This document shows, in pieces, positions 27,818-37,600 of a stretch of 64,000 bases of DNA (positions are counted from its first letter, which is position 1; every line of letters starts with the position of its first letter). Below the pieces are notes generated by a model. That model searched no databases. It was given only the letters and a program-made list of their open reading frames with translations, and was not told the DNA's origin. This DNA is from Paenibacillus methanolicus (GTDB lineage: Bacteria; Bacillota; Bacilli; Paenibacillales; Paenibacillaceae), in the NCBI RefSeq assembly GCF_008124765.1, contig NZ_VNHS01000002.1, forward strand, positions 806,001 to 870,000, given 5' to 3'. Made by a program: the position numbers and the translations under genes.

Positions 27818-27995
27818 CTAGATGTCCGGTGAAAAAGTGGCCGGAGAGTCGGTATGGAGCTGAAACAGCGTCAGCGGTCGCCTTTGTAAACGGATTTCTA
27901 CCTCTGAAACAACTTGAAATCAAAGAAATCCGGTTACAACAGCGAGTGTAAGCCCATACCGACCGTAGGTCACATGTTTATCACCGGACTTCTAG
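27818..27995. repeat. 178-bp nested inverted repeat between permease and binding-protein genes
   Basis: Three pairs of arms are nested. The outer pair is CTAGATGTCCGGTGA (27818-27832) with TCACCGGACTTCTAG (27981-27995), 14 of 15 complementary. The middle pair is GTCGGTATGG (27848-27857) with CCATACCGAC (27954-27963), perfect. The inner pair is GTAAACGGATTTCT (27886-27899) with AGAAATCCGGTTAC (27924-27937), 13 of 14. The right outer arm contains the permease stop codon. The element could fold as one long branched hairpin in the operon mRNA, or be a degenerate miniature inverted-repeat element. No open frame explains it. Confidence 0.75.
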
Positions 27996-28903
27996 GACTT
28001 CACGGCGCCGATCATCACCCCCTGATTGAAGTACTTCTGCACGAGCGGGTAGAAGCACATAATCGGAATGGTCGACACCACGATGACGGAATACCGAAGC
28101 ATATTGGCCAGACGCATCGCGATTTGGGCGGCCTCGCCCGTCCCCATGCCCGATTGCATCTGGTTCGTGATCAGAATATCCCGCAGCACGAGCTGCAGCG
28201 GATACAGATTTTTATTTTGCAAATAGATGAGCGCGTTGAAATACGAATTCCAGTGGCCGACCGCGATCCACAGCGCCAGCACGGCGACGACCGCCTTCGA
28301 CAGCGGCAGGACGACCCCCACATAGTAACGGAGGTTGCCGCATCCGTCAATTTGCGCCGCCTCCCACAAATCCCCCGGAATGCTCGTCTGGAAGAACGTC
28401 CGGGCAACGATGATATCGAACACCCCGACGGCGAACGGCAGCACCATGACCAGGAACGTGTCATACAAGTGAAAATCGCGGATCGTCAGGAACGTGGGGA
28501 TCAGCCCCCCGTTGAAAAACATCGTAAAGATAAAAAACAGCGTCAACGCCTTCCGTCCGAACAAGTCCTTCCGCGACAGCGCGTAGGCGGCCGACAGATT
28601 GACCGCCAGCCCGATCGCCGTGCCGACGACGGTGTACAGAATCGTGTTCCGATAGCCGATCCAAATGTTGGCGTGCTTCAATAGTTCCAGATAGCCGTCG
28701 AACGTAAATCCCTTCGGATAGAGCCACACCTGTCCGTTGCCGACCGCGGCCGGATCGCTGAACGACGCGATGACGATAAAATAAATCGGGTACAACACGA
28801 CGATTAACGTGATCGCCGCCCATACATACAGCAAGACCTCCGTGATCTTGTCGGACGTGCTTCCTTTCCTTGTCGGCCAGGCTTGCTTTGCCGTTGCTGC
28901 CAT
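27992..28903 (-). CDS. Carbohydrate ABC transporter permease (LplC/YtcP type)
   Basis: A 303-residue permease. The open frame extends upstream to 29317 inside the neighbouring gene, but the ATG at 28903 follows GGAGGAGGGAGGG, deciding the start. Six membrane segments and the EAA loop WEAAQIDGCGNLRYYVGVVLP are visible, and the C-terminus GVMIGAVKS is family-typical. It starts 17 bases after the LplB-type partner at 28921. Its stop codon lies inside the right arm of the inverted repeat at 27818-27995. Confidence 0.92.
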   Translation of the reverse strand: MAATAKQAWPTRKGSTSDKITEVLLYVWAAITLIVVLYPIYFIVIASFSDPAAVGNGQVWLYPKGFTFDGYLELLKHANIWIGYRNTILYTVVGTAIGLAVNLSAAYALSRKDLFGRKALTLFFIFTMFFNGGLIPTFLTIRDFHLYDTFLVMVLPFAVGVFDIIVARTFFQTSIPGDLWEAAQIDGCGNLRYYVGVVLPLSKAVVAVLALWIAVGHWNSYFNALIYLQNKNLYPLQLVLRDILITNQMQSGMGTGEAAQIAMRLANMLRYSVIVVSTIPIMCFYPLVQKYFNQGVMIGAVKS

Positions 28904-28920
28904 ATTCCCTCCCTCCTCCA

Positions 28921-29850
28921 TTACCAGAGACTTTGCCCGCTGTATCTTCTCGACACCCAATTGACCAGGATAAGCAGGACGAAATTTATGATCGTGTTGA
29001 ACAGATTGATCGCCGAGGAGAAGCTGTACTGCGCGCTTAACAAGCCGATTTTGTACACGTAGGTCGAGATGACCTCGCTGCCGGAAATATTCAAATTGTT
29101 CTGCATCAGATACGCCTTCTCGAAGCCGACGCCGAGCAATCCGCCCACGCGAAGAATGAGCAGCGTAATCGCCGTCGGGATGAGCATCGGGATGTCGATG
29201 TAGCGGATTTTCTGCCATCGGCTCGCCCCGTCCACCGTGGCGGCCTCGTATAAGCTCGGATCCACCGCCGACAGCGCCGCGATGTAGATGATGCTGTCCC
29301 AGCCGGTGTGCTGCCACACATCCGACCAGACGTACACGCTGCTGAACAGGCCCGCCGATCCCATGACGTTCGGGGCTTCCGCGCCGAACAAGCCGTAGAG
29401 ATGGCCGATCAGCCCGTTGCCCGGGGAGAGCAGGATCATCATGAGCCCGACCATGACGACGGTCGAGATGAAGTGCGGCATGTAAGTGACGGTCTGGAAG
29501 ACGCGCTTAAAGTAGTTCTGCCGCATCTGATTGACCAGCAGCGCGAAGATGATCGGGATCGGAAACAACACGAAACTGTACAAGCTGATGACGAGCGTAT
29601 TCTTGATCGTGACCGCGAATTGATAGGAATGAAAATATTTCTCGAAGTACTTCAATCCCGCCCACGGGCTCCCGGATATCCCGAGCGCCGGGCTGAAGTC
29701 CTTGAAGGCGATCACCACGCCGTACATCGGCTTGTAGGTGAAACAAATCAGCAGCGTCACGGCCGGCAGCAGCAGCAGATACAAGCCCCAGTTCCGGCCG
29801 ATGCGAGCGAGCGCGCGCTGCAGGCTCATATTCGGTTGGCTGGCTCTCAA
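28921..29850 (-). CDS. Sugar ABC transporter permease (LplB type)
   Basis: A 309-residue permease with six membrane segments and an EAA loop (YEAATVDGASRWQKIRYIDIPML). The frame is open to 29898, but AAAGGGGGATTGCT immediately precedes a TTG at 29850, which I take as the start; a later ATG at 29829 is an alternative. The end RRYSGQSLW is usual for LplB. It is the first gene of the minus-strand import cluster and is divergent from the histidine kinase at 30190, whose response regulator is the likely activator. Confidence 0.9.
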   Translation of the reverse strand: MRASQPNMSLQRALARIGRNWGLYLLLLPAVTLLICFTYKPMYGVVIAFKDFSPALGISGSPWAGLKYFEKYFHSYQFAVTIKNTLVISLYSFVLFPIPIIFALLVNQMRQNYFKRVFQTVTYMPHFISTVVMVGLMMILLSPGNGLIGHLYGLFGAEAPNVMGSAGLFSSVYVWSDVWQHTGWDSIIYIAALSAVDPSLYEAATVDGASRWQKIRYIDIPMLIPTAITLLILRVGGLLGVGFEKAYLMQNNLNISGSEVISTYVYKIGLLSAQYSFSSAINLFNTIINFVLLILVNWVSRRYSGQSLW

Positions 29851-30189
29851 AGCAATCCCCCTTTCTCTCTTTGAAATACAAGCGTTTATAAGCTTCACGC
29901 TTATCCATCGCCTTGATAACTCAAGTATAGAACCGCGCTCCGCCGTTATATGGACTTCGTACGCGCGCTATCCGGACCTGTGCGGCCGCCGCATCGTTCG
30001 CCAAGCTCGCGGCCGCCGCCGCGTCTGACGGAATTCGGACTTCTCCTGCCACTATCCGGACCTTTGCCTTCGCAAGCGGCAAATCGCGATATGTTTTTCG
30101 ACAGGCCGGCCTTATAATAGACCCTATCCATCCTTTGAAACCGCTTTATTCGGAATCAAGAAGCACCGGAAAGGAGCACATGCCGGCCT
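29851..30189. promoter_or_regulatory. Divergent control region with two pairs of GGAC direct repeats
   Basis: Four related sites are visible: TATATGGACTT (29947), TATCCGGACCT (29969), ATTCGGACTT (30033) and TATCCGGACCT (30053). They form two tandem pairs with 21-22 bp between half-sites and 84-85 bp between pairs, whole helical turns, as expected for AraC-type double-HTH binding. A TATAAT box at 30113-30118 could be the -10 of the kinase operon, and AGTATA at 29924-29929 a minus-strand -10 for the permeases. Confidence 0.5.
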
Positions 30190-31941
30190 ATGGCTAACCA
30201 TGCGAAAGGCAAAACCTACCCGATCCAGCACTACGTGAAAATCATGCTCTTCATCTCGTTCTCCGCCCTTATCCTGGATTTCGCGATCAGCTTCGCCACG
30301 ATTACGATCGTCAAGCAGCAGTCTTCGCGCTATTTGCGGGACACCGCGGATCTGTATATCAACCGGATCAACAAAGACTTCAACTATATGAATCACTTCA
30401 TGGGCTGGACGCTCGCCAACGACGAGAACGTGGAGACGATGTCCGCGCTGGACGTGAACGACTATGCCTTCATTAAAGCCAACCGGAATTTATATAAGCG
30501 GTTCACCGAGCTCCAGAAATTTTACGGGCAGGACTATCATTTCTTCCTCTACCTGGACCAACAGAACAAGCTGCTGAACAGCGCGCCCATCACCATGACC
30601 TATCCGCAATACCAATCGCTCAAGCGGCAGATCGAAATTTACGTACAGGACAAAAACTTATACGAGAAGTTCTACTCCAGATGGTCCACGCTCAATCTGA
30701 ACGGAACCTTTTATGTTCTGAATATCGTGCCTTACCATAACAGCTACATGATCTGTCTGATCGCGGCCGACGATCTGATCGAGCCGCTGCGGCAGATCAA
30801 TCTCGGCGAGCATGGGCTGGCCTCGCTCATCGGCGAGCAGGGCGAATTCGTGACGAGTCCGGGCTCTGCCAACGGGATCGACGCGGACTCGGATTCGAAA
30901 TCGGATGCGAAGCCGCCCTTCCTGCTCGATCTTCTCCAAACCCGGACGACCGTCGACGCCGAATTCACGAACGCCTCGTTCCACGTGAATCTGGTCATTC
31001 AATTCGGCGCCTTCGAGAAAATCATGATCGCCCAGCTGCTGATCGTGCTGCTCGCCGTCATTATCGCGTGCAATCTCTGCTTTATCCTGTTGTATTTCAA
31101 GAACAAGGTGCTCGGGCCGATCAAGAACTTCTCGTACAACCTGACCTGCTGGACGGAGGACGGCGAGCCGATCGATATGGAGCATAGCAAAATCATCGAG
31201 CTGGAGAAGGCGAACAAACAGTTCCTGCATCTGGTGCGGCAGATCAAAGCGTACAAAATCGATATTTATGAACGCGAGCTGGAAAAGCAGCGGATTGCGC
31301 TCAATTATATGAAATTGCAAATCAAGCCGCATTTCTTCCTGAACTGCTTGACGACCATCTACAGCATGGCGCAAATGCAAATGCACGCGGAAATCGAGCG
31401 GATGACGTTGTCGACGTCCCAGTATTTCCGCTACATTTTTCAAAACGAACAGGATTTCGTCCGGCTGGCCGACGAGCTCGAGCATGTCCGCATCTACCTC
31501 GAAATCCAGAAACATCGTTACCGGGATGCGTTCGTCTACCGGATCGAGCAAGACGAGGGCGCGGAAGGCGCCCGAATACCGCCGCTCGTGCTGCAAACGT
31601 TCATCGAGAACGCGATCAAATATGCGGTATCCAGGGAACAAGAGGTTCAAATCCGGGTACAGGTCGAGCGAAGCCGGGCGGAGGGAGAAGCCTGCACCGT
31701 CATCCGGATTACGGATACCGGACCCGGCTTCTCGCCGGAGGTGCTGGAGAAGCTCAACGAAGGCCAGCCGCTGGATCAAACGCTGGGCACGCAGATCGGC
31801 ATTATGAATACCGTCCACCGGCTGGAGTACCTCTATCGCAAACAAGCGACGGTCCGCTTCGGCAATCGGGAAGGCCGCGGCGCCAGCGTCACGTTGACGA
31901 TTCCGGACCCGCCGGGGGATTCGCATGAGAGGAGTGCCTGA
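30190..31941 (+). CDS. YesM-type sensor histidine kinase
   Basis: A 583-residue membrane kinase. Transmembrane helices lie near residues 17-41 and 278-303, enclosing an extracytoplasmic sensor of about 235 residues. A linker follows, then the His_kinase domain with His381 in QIKPHFFLNCL and an ATPase domain with N-box FIENAIKYAV and G-box TDTGPGFS. The ATG at 30190 is 13 bases from GGAG, longer than usual. The response regulator begins three bases after its stop. Homologues of this family sense oligosaccharides, often with their binding proteins. Here it faces the alpha-glucan import genes. Confidence 0.92.
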   Translation: MANHAKGKTYPIQHYVKIMLFISFSALILDFAISFATITIVKQQSSRYLRDTADLYINRINKDFNYMNHFMGWTLANDENVETMSALDVNDYAFIKANRNLYKRFTELQKFYGQDYHFFLYLDQQNKLLNSAPITMTYPQYQSLKRQIEIYVQDKNLYEKFYSRWSTLNLNGTFYVLNIVPYHNSYMICLIAADDLIEPLRQINLGEHGLASLIGEQGEFVTSPGSANGIDADSDSKSDAKPPFLLDLLQTRTTVDAEFTNASFHVNLVIQFGAFEKIMIAQLLIVLLAVIIACNLCFILLYFKNKVLGPIKNFSYNLTCWTEDGEPIDMEHSKIIELEKANKQFLHLVRQIKAYKIDIYERELEKQRIALNYMKLQIKPHFFLNCLTTIYSMAQMQMHAEIERMTLSTSQYFRYIFQNEQDFVRLADELEHVRIYLEIQKHRYRDAFVYRIEQDEGAEGARIPPLVLQTFIENAIKYAVSREQEVQIRVQVERSRAEGEACTVIRITDTGPGFSPEVLEKLNEGQPLDQTLGTQIGIMNTVHRLEYLYRKQATVRFGNREGRGASVTLTIPDPPGDSHERSA

Positions 31942-31943
31942 CC

Positions 31944-33524
31944 ATGAACGCGCTGCTTGTCGACGACGACTATTTCGTCGTGACCGCGCTGGAGAAGAAG
32001 ATCGACTGGACATCCCTGCGCATCGACGGCGTCTATACCGCGAACAACGTCGCCCAAGCCCGGGAAATCATTAAGCAGCAGGAGATTCACATCCTCATCT
32101 CGGATATCGAAATGCCGCAAGGGAGCGGACTGGAGCTGCTTGCGTGGATTCGGGAGGAGAAATACAGCGTGCAAACCATCTTCCTGACCAACTACGCGGA
32201 TTTCAATTACGCGCAGAAGGCGATCGAGCTGCAGAGCTTCGAGTACTTTCTGAAGCCAATCGAGTTCGACAAGCTGATGCTGATCATTCAGAAGGCCGTG
32301 GCGAAAGCCAACGAGCAGCGGCATGCGGCGAAAGCGCAGCAGGAAGGCTACTTCTGGCAAAAGAACCAAAGCAAAATCGTGGAACACTTCTGGCGTAAGC
32401 TGGCCAGCTGCAGCAGCTCCGTCCCGATGAGGCCGGCCGCGATCGCGCATGCGGTCCATGAGCAGCATCTCGACTACCGCATGACGGACCTGTGTCAGCC
32501 GCTGCTGCTCAATCTGTTCCCTTATGACGGAAGCATGGGGAAAGAAGAGAAGGATCTGTTCGATTTCGCGCTGCTCAACGTGCTGGGCGAGCTGTTCCGC
32601 CATCCCGCCTTCGCAGTCGAGACGATGCTGGAGCATTCGCCCCGCAATTGGATCGCGGTCTTGAAATGGACGCAGCCGCCCGACGCCCGCCTGATCGAGG
32701 AGCTGTGCGCTTCCTTCATTCATCAGGCCAATCGCGCCCTGAAATGCGACGCCTGCTGCAACGTCGCGCCCGCCGGCGAGCTGGGCGGGATCGGCGCTAT
32801 CTTGAAGCAGCTGCTGGACATGAACGAAGCGGTCACCAAATCCCGCAATCGCATCCTGCACGTCTCCCGCGACCGCCTGACGGAAGACGCGGCTTATGCG
32901 CCGCCGGATTTGGCGCTGCTGGATGAACTGCTGAACCAGAACGATCCGGCGGCCTTCCTGAGCGAGACGAGCCGGTACATGAGATCGATGCTCAGCACGG
33001 CCGTACTGAGCAGATTCCGGCTGGATATCGTCCAGCTCGTCTACGCCTTCCTGAAAAATAAGGGCATCGCCGTCCATCAACTGTATGCCGGCAAAATCCA
33101 TGATCAGCTGCTCATGCAGTCGCTCAACTCGTTGGAGGACATGGAGGAATATCTGCGCTACTTGGTAAACACCGCCATGCAGTATCGGCATAGCGCCGCC
33201 GAGCCGACGTCCGTGGTCGAAGCCGTGAAGCAATTCATCCAATCCCACTACGGCCATGATCTCACCCGCAACGCGCTGGCCGAGACCGTGTACCTGCATC
33301 CGGATTATTTGGCCCGGCTATTCAAGAAAGAGACGGGCGTGTCGCTCGGCAGCTACGTCATCCAGACGCGCATCTCGGCGGCCAAGCTGCTGCTGGAGAC
33401 GAGCAGGCACTCCGTCTACGCGATCGCAAGCAAAGTCGGCTACGACAACTATTCGTATTTCTCCAAGCTGTTCAAGCAGGAGGTCGGCTGCTCGCCGAAC
33501 GAATATAAGAAAGTGAAGCAATAA
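31944..33524 (+). CDS. YesN-type response regulator with AraC DNA-binding domain
   Basis: A 526-residue response regulator, partner of the kinase immediately upstream. The receiver (1-120) begins MNALLVDDDYF and has the phospho-acceptor Asp54 in LISDIEMPQG. A middle region of about 290 residues follows, and the AraC double HTH fills about 425-526 (LAETVYLHPDYLARLFKKET and GYDNYSYFSKLFKQEVG). It probably activates the divergent permease operon and possibly the binding protein and giant glucanase. The direct repeats at 29947-30063 are its candidate targets. Confidence 0.93.
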   Translation: MNALLVDDDYFVVTALEKKIDWTSLRIDGVYTANNVAQAREIIKQQEIHILISDIEMPQGSGLELLAWIREEKYSVQTIFLTNYADFNYAQKAIELQSFEYFLKPIEFDKLMLIIQKAVAKANEQRHAAKAQQEGYFWQKNQSKIVEHFWRKLASCSSSVPMRPAAIAHAVHEQHLDYRMTDLCQPLLLNLFPYDGSMGKEEKDLFDFALLNVLGELFRHPAFAVETMLEHSPRNWIAVLKWTQPPDARLIEELCASFIHQANRALKCDACCNVAPAGELGGIGAILKQLLDMNEAVTKSRNRILHVSRDRLTEDAAYAPPDLALLDELLNQNDPAAFLSETSRYMRSMLSTAVLSRFRLDIVQLVYAFLKNKGIAVHQLYAGKIHDQLLMQSLNSLEDMEEYLRYLVNTAMQYRHSAAEPTSVVEAVKQFIQSHYGHDLTRNALAETVYLHPDYLARLFKKETGVSLGSYVIQTRISAAKLLLETSRHSVYAIASKVGYDNYSYFSKLFKQEVGCSPNEYKKVKQ

Positions 33525-33528
33525 CGAC

Positions 33529-33569
33529 AAAGGCGCCTTTCCCGCGATATTCGCGTAAAAGGCGCCTTT
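33529..33569. terminator. Bidirectional terminator between the response regulator and LacI genes
   Basis: Two copies of the self-complementary AAAGGCGCCTTT frame an inner CGCG/CGCG stem. U-rich tails exist on both strands, serving the converging genes. Confidence 0.88.
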
Positions 33570-33581
33570 CGTCTATTCGTA

Positions 33582-34553
33582 CTATTCGTTCACTCTGCTT
33601 ACCGATTCGCCCTCGACGAGCGACACGTATATGCGCTCGTGCTCGACCGATTCGCCATGGATGAGCCGCAGCAGCTGCTCCGACGCCATCGCGCCCCAGC
33701 GGTGCTTGGAATAATGGATCGTCGAGAGCCGCGGCTGGAGATAACGGGTCAGGTCGATGTCGTCGAACCCGACTACCGAGATGTGCTCCCCGATCCGAAA
33801 GCCCTGCGCGGTCGCGTAGTTGTGCAGCCCGATCGCCATCTCGTCGTTCAGGCAGAACACGCCGACCGGGCCGTCGTATTCGTCGATGATGACGCGCGCC
33901 GCCGCTTCGCCGGAGCCTTTGTTGAAGTCGCCGTCCAGCACCACCGCCGTGACTTCCGGATGCCGGTCGAGCGTCTGGCGCACCGCGATCATCCGCTGGC
34001 GGGAATCGAACGTCTCTTTCGGTCCGGTCACGACGTACAGCTTCCGGTGGCCGCTCTGGATCAGATAGTCCATCGCGAGATTCGCGCCGGCCTTATTGTC
34101 GAGCAGCACTTCATTGACGGCCGGATGATTCAGCTCTCGGTCGAGCACGACGAGCTTATGCCCGCGGTCGGCGAAATCGAGCAACTCCTCGTCGGAGAAC
34201 GTTAAATCCAAGATGATCGCTCCGTCGATCATCCGCTCCGGCAGCAGCCGGTGCGACTGAAGACCGCTGCACACGATGAGGTCGTACCCTTTGCGGTTCA
34301 GTACTTCCTTCATCCCCTGCAGCAGGTCGCCGTAGAAGGCGCCGGTAAAATCGGTCAGGAACGCCCCGATGATGCGCGATTCCTGCTTCTTCAGCTGCCG
34401 GGCGGCGGCGTTCGGAATATAATTCAGCTCCTTGGCGATCGCCAGGATGCGCGAAGTCGTTTCGGGCGTAACTTTAGGACTGCCGTTCAGCGCGTACGAG
34501 ACGGTCGAGATCGACACGCCCGCATGCTTGGCGATATCCTTGATGCTTACCAC
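33582..34553 (-). CDS. LacI-family repressor of the sophoro-oligosaccharide-type locus
   Basis: A 323-residue repressor. The start is the GTG at 34553, seven bases after AGGAGGG; the longer frame to 34586 includes the ribosome site. The HTH and hinge helix VSIKDIAKHAGVSISTVSYALNG and AARQLKKQ are typical of LacI, and residues from about 60 form a periplasmic-binding-protein-like sugar domain. It stands next to the GH94-like phosphorylase gene. The promoter region between that gene and the import operon contains three AAACGTTT-centred palindromes, the classic LacI/GalR operator shape, so it most likely controls both units in response to an imported sugar. Confidence 0.9.
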   Translation of the reverse strand: MVSIKDIAKHAGVSISTVSYALNGSPKVTPETTSRILAIAKELNYIPNAAARQLKKQESRIIGAFLTDFTGAFYGDLLQGMKEVLNRKGYDLIVCSGLQSHRLLPERMIDGAIILDLTFSDEELLDFADRGHKLVVLDRELNHPAVNEVLLDNKAGANLAMDYLIQSGHRKLYVVTGPKETFDSRQRMIAVRQTLDRHPEVTAVVLDGDFNKGSGEAAARVIIDEYDGPVGVFCLNDEMAIGLHNYATAQGFRIGEHISVVGFDDIDLTRYLQPRLSTIHYSKHRWGAMASEQLLRLIHGESVEHERIYVSLVEGESVSRVNE

Positions 34554-34649
34554 CGCGATCCCTCCTGTAGCTTGCTTGCTTCTCAACTATACCACAACTT
34601 TCCTTCGATAATCTGTCATCAAACTGCCATCCGGGCGTGGGATGCATCG

Positions 34650-37600
34650 TTAAGCCCGAATGAGCAATTCGTTGAGAAGTTCGCCGTCGTTCCTCCATAG
34701 CGGATCGAGCATCCGAAGCGGAATGCATGCGCCCGTGTCGCGATAAGCGCCGGTCAACCGGCGCGCCTCGATGTCCGCGCCGTTGAAGCTGACGCCGGAC
34801 ACAGGTCCTCCGGTAAGCTGATAGACGATGCGCACGGGCTTGCCATGGATCGCGAATCGGACCGTCAAGCCGTCCAGTTCGATCGGAAGAACCGGGTCGA
34901 GCGCGAGTTCGCCATGCGTCAGCCGAATGCCGAGGACGTTCGAGACGAGCTGGTTCATGTAGATGCCGGGGCCGCTGGAGTAGATGCGCCAGCCTCCTTT
35001 CACGGGGACGCCCCCGCTTCTGAGCTTCTCGAAGCCCGCCGCGGCTTCGTACCGGTTCGCGAACCGGCCGTCCGAACTGCTGAAGTAGGCATTGCTCTGG
35101 CGCAGTTCCGCGTTCGGCACCGACTCTCGCAGCCCGACCGGATTAATGACGTGTAGCGCGCGCCACGCTTCGTCCGCTTTGCCCAGCTTGGCCATCGCTT
35201 CGATGAAGCGGATATGGGCGTGCACGTACTGCAGACCGATCTCGCGGCCGAAGTTGGCGGCTTGCTCCGCACGCTTGAATCGCGTGCTCACCCCGCCGTC
35301 ATAGGAGGCTGGCCGGTCCATCAACCGCACGCCGTCCGGGAAATAGAGCTCCCGCTTGATCAGCTCGTAGTGCCGCTCGGCCTGCTCCGGCGTCAGCAGC
35401 TCGGCGATCATGCTTCGGGTCATCGGCAGCAGCCGGTAGCGGATGCCGGTGCCCGCGTCGTCCGGATGCAGCAGCTTCTGCGGCCGGTCCCGCTGCTCCA
35501 AGTACAGGAACCCCGGTATGACTCCTTCCGGTTCCATATACGTGCCGAAGTCCCGGCGAATGCCGGCCGCAAGCGCCTCCGCTTCCCGGCCGAAAGTCGC
35601 CTGATCCGCCGATTGTGCGTCCGCCAATAACAGCCGGCCGAATCCGCGCAGCGTCTGATACGTCAGCGCCACCGTCCAGCTGCTCGCCATATAGGCGCGC
35701 AGCGACGCGCTCGCCGGCTGCAGCGTATCGTCCCAATCGCCGTCGCCGTACGCCGACAGATGCGTATCGTGCAGGAAATGCGAACGAATATATGCGACCT
35801 GCTTCTTCACGTGGTCGAGCAGCGGTTCGCGAACCTCGGTAAAATCATGCGAGGCGCGGCTCGTATAAGGCAGCCGGTCATCCAGGACGGCAAGGTCGCC
35901 GGTCGCGGCGATGTAGTCGCCGAGCAGCTTGAGCGGCCAGACGATAATATCCCCGTGGCTCTCCTCCTGCTGAATCCGGTGATAGCGGTCGAACATGAAC
36001 CATTGCGGCCACCCGCCGTCTTCGGCGTACTGATGCGAATAGACGGTCCGGATAATATCCCGGACGGCGTCGTACTGCTGCATCGCCAGAAAATATTCGG
36101 CCGGCCCCTGGCAGACGTCCCGCGTCCCCCATGCCGCCCCGCCGTACTGCTCCAGCCCGTGCGGCACGGCAAAATGAACGCGCATATTATGCGTGTACCA
36201 CCATGCGAGAATGTTCAATCGTTCGATGGCGCCGGCGGCATGCTGCCCCGGATGCGTCAGCTGAAAGCCGTTCATGAGCTCGGCCATACCCGTCCGGTAT
36301 TGCTCGGACGCCTGTTCCAATGCCGGAACGGGTGCCGGCTCGTCTTCCAATCCTTCCAGCCGTCCTTCGATCCGCAGCCTCCATTCGGAAGACGCGCCCG
36401 TCTCCAGCACGAACAGCGGCGCGGCCCCCGGCGCAAGCTGCGGGACGAGCCGGCGTTCGTCGGCCGCCGTCGCCTCCGCGCCTTCGAGCGTCAGCCGGTA
36501 ACCGAGCGCCGGATAGACGTCCGCGGCCGGCGTTCCGGCGGCAGCCCGGAAGACGAACGAATCCCCTTGCCGTTCCATCTCGAATGGTGACTCGTATTCC
36601 CGCTCGTGCATCGTCATCTGACTCGTCAGCACGTACCGTCGCGCCTGATTCCGCTCGGAACGAACCGAGAGCGCGGCCGTCGGCGATTCGGCGCTCGTCC
36701 AGCTCGTCACTTCAATGGCGTCATCGTCCAGCGCGTACAGCCACCGCGCATAGTTGAAGCCCATCTCGAAGAGCGAAGGCATGGCAAGCAGGCGGAAGCG
36801 TCCGTCCACCTCCGCATACAGCCGCATGCCGGAGACGTGAAGGACGTTAAGCGCGTTGCGCGCATTCCCGATCAACTTGTTGAAGGACGTGTTGCCGACG
36901 ACGAGCTGGGAATGGAAAATGCCGTACATATAGGCGGTCGACGTCAGCATCTCCGCGCCTGCCCGGTCGGGCGCCCCGCTCATTAGAATATGGCCGTGCG
37001 GCCGCTCCGTCAGCATCTCCTTCGCCTTGAGCACGACGTGCTCGTACGTCGGCGTGAAGAAGCTCAGCAGCTCGCCGTTGTCCCATTCTTCTTGGAGACG
37101 CTGCGGATACCGCCGTTCGATCTCCGCTTGCGACGGCTTGCGCGCGCGCAGCGGTCCGCCGATATCCGCGGCGCGGGCGGGTACCGCCGAGAAACCATCG
37201 GAATCGGCGGCAGGAATGGCCTTGACTTCTTCCCACGCCGCCATCAGCCGATCGTCAAATCCCGCCTTCCGCACCGCATCGGGATGGTCCGCCTCGAAGA
37301 GGCCGTAGAAGACGGCTCTTGCGCCTTCGGCCGCGTTCATCCTTCGAGATTGCAGCGCCGTATAAGCGAATTCGTATTGGTAGTTCTCGCTCGGCAGATC
37401 GCCGCGCCAGAGCGCCTCGGGCAGGTAAGCATCCTTATATGAAAGGCCGAAGAACTGAAAGCCGTCGGTCGCGTAAGCCGCGGCGCCGCTCAAGCACCCC
37501 TGCTGCATATAAGGGAAGCGTCCGTCCTGCGGCTGATTTTGCCGCGTGCATACGATCCACCCCCGCTCGGCATGCTCGTAGGCGGAATGGTCCAGATATT

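Noticed and set aside
28904..29317. N-terminal extension of the permease at 27992-28903
   Set aside because: The extension lies inside the upstream permease gene, and a very strong ribosome site precedes the ATG at 28903.
30180..30197. Five-codon open frame (ATG CCG GCC TAT GGC TAA) overlapping the kinase start
   Set aside because: It lies only three bases from GGAG and could in principle be a leader peptide, but nothing else supports translation or attenuation.
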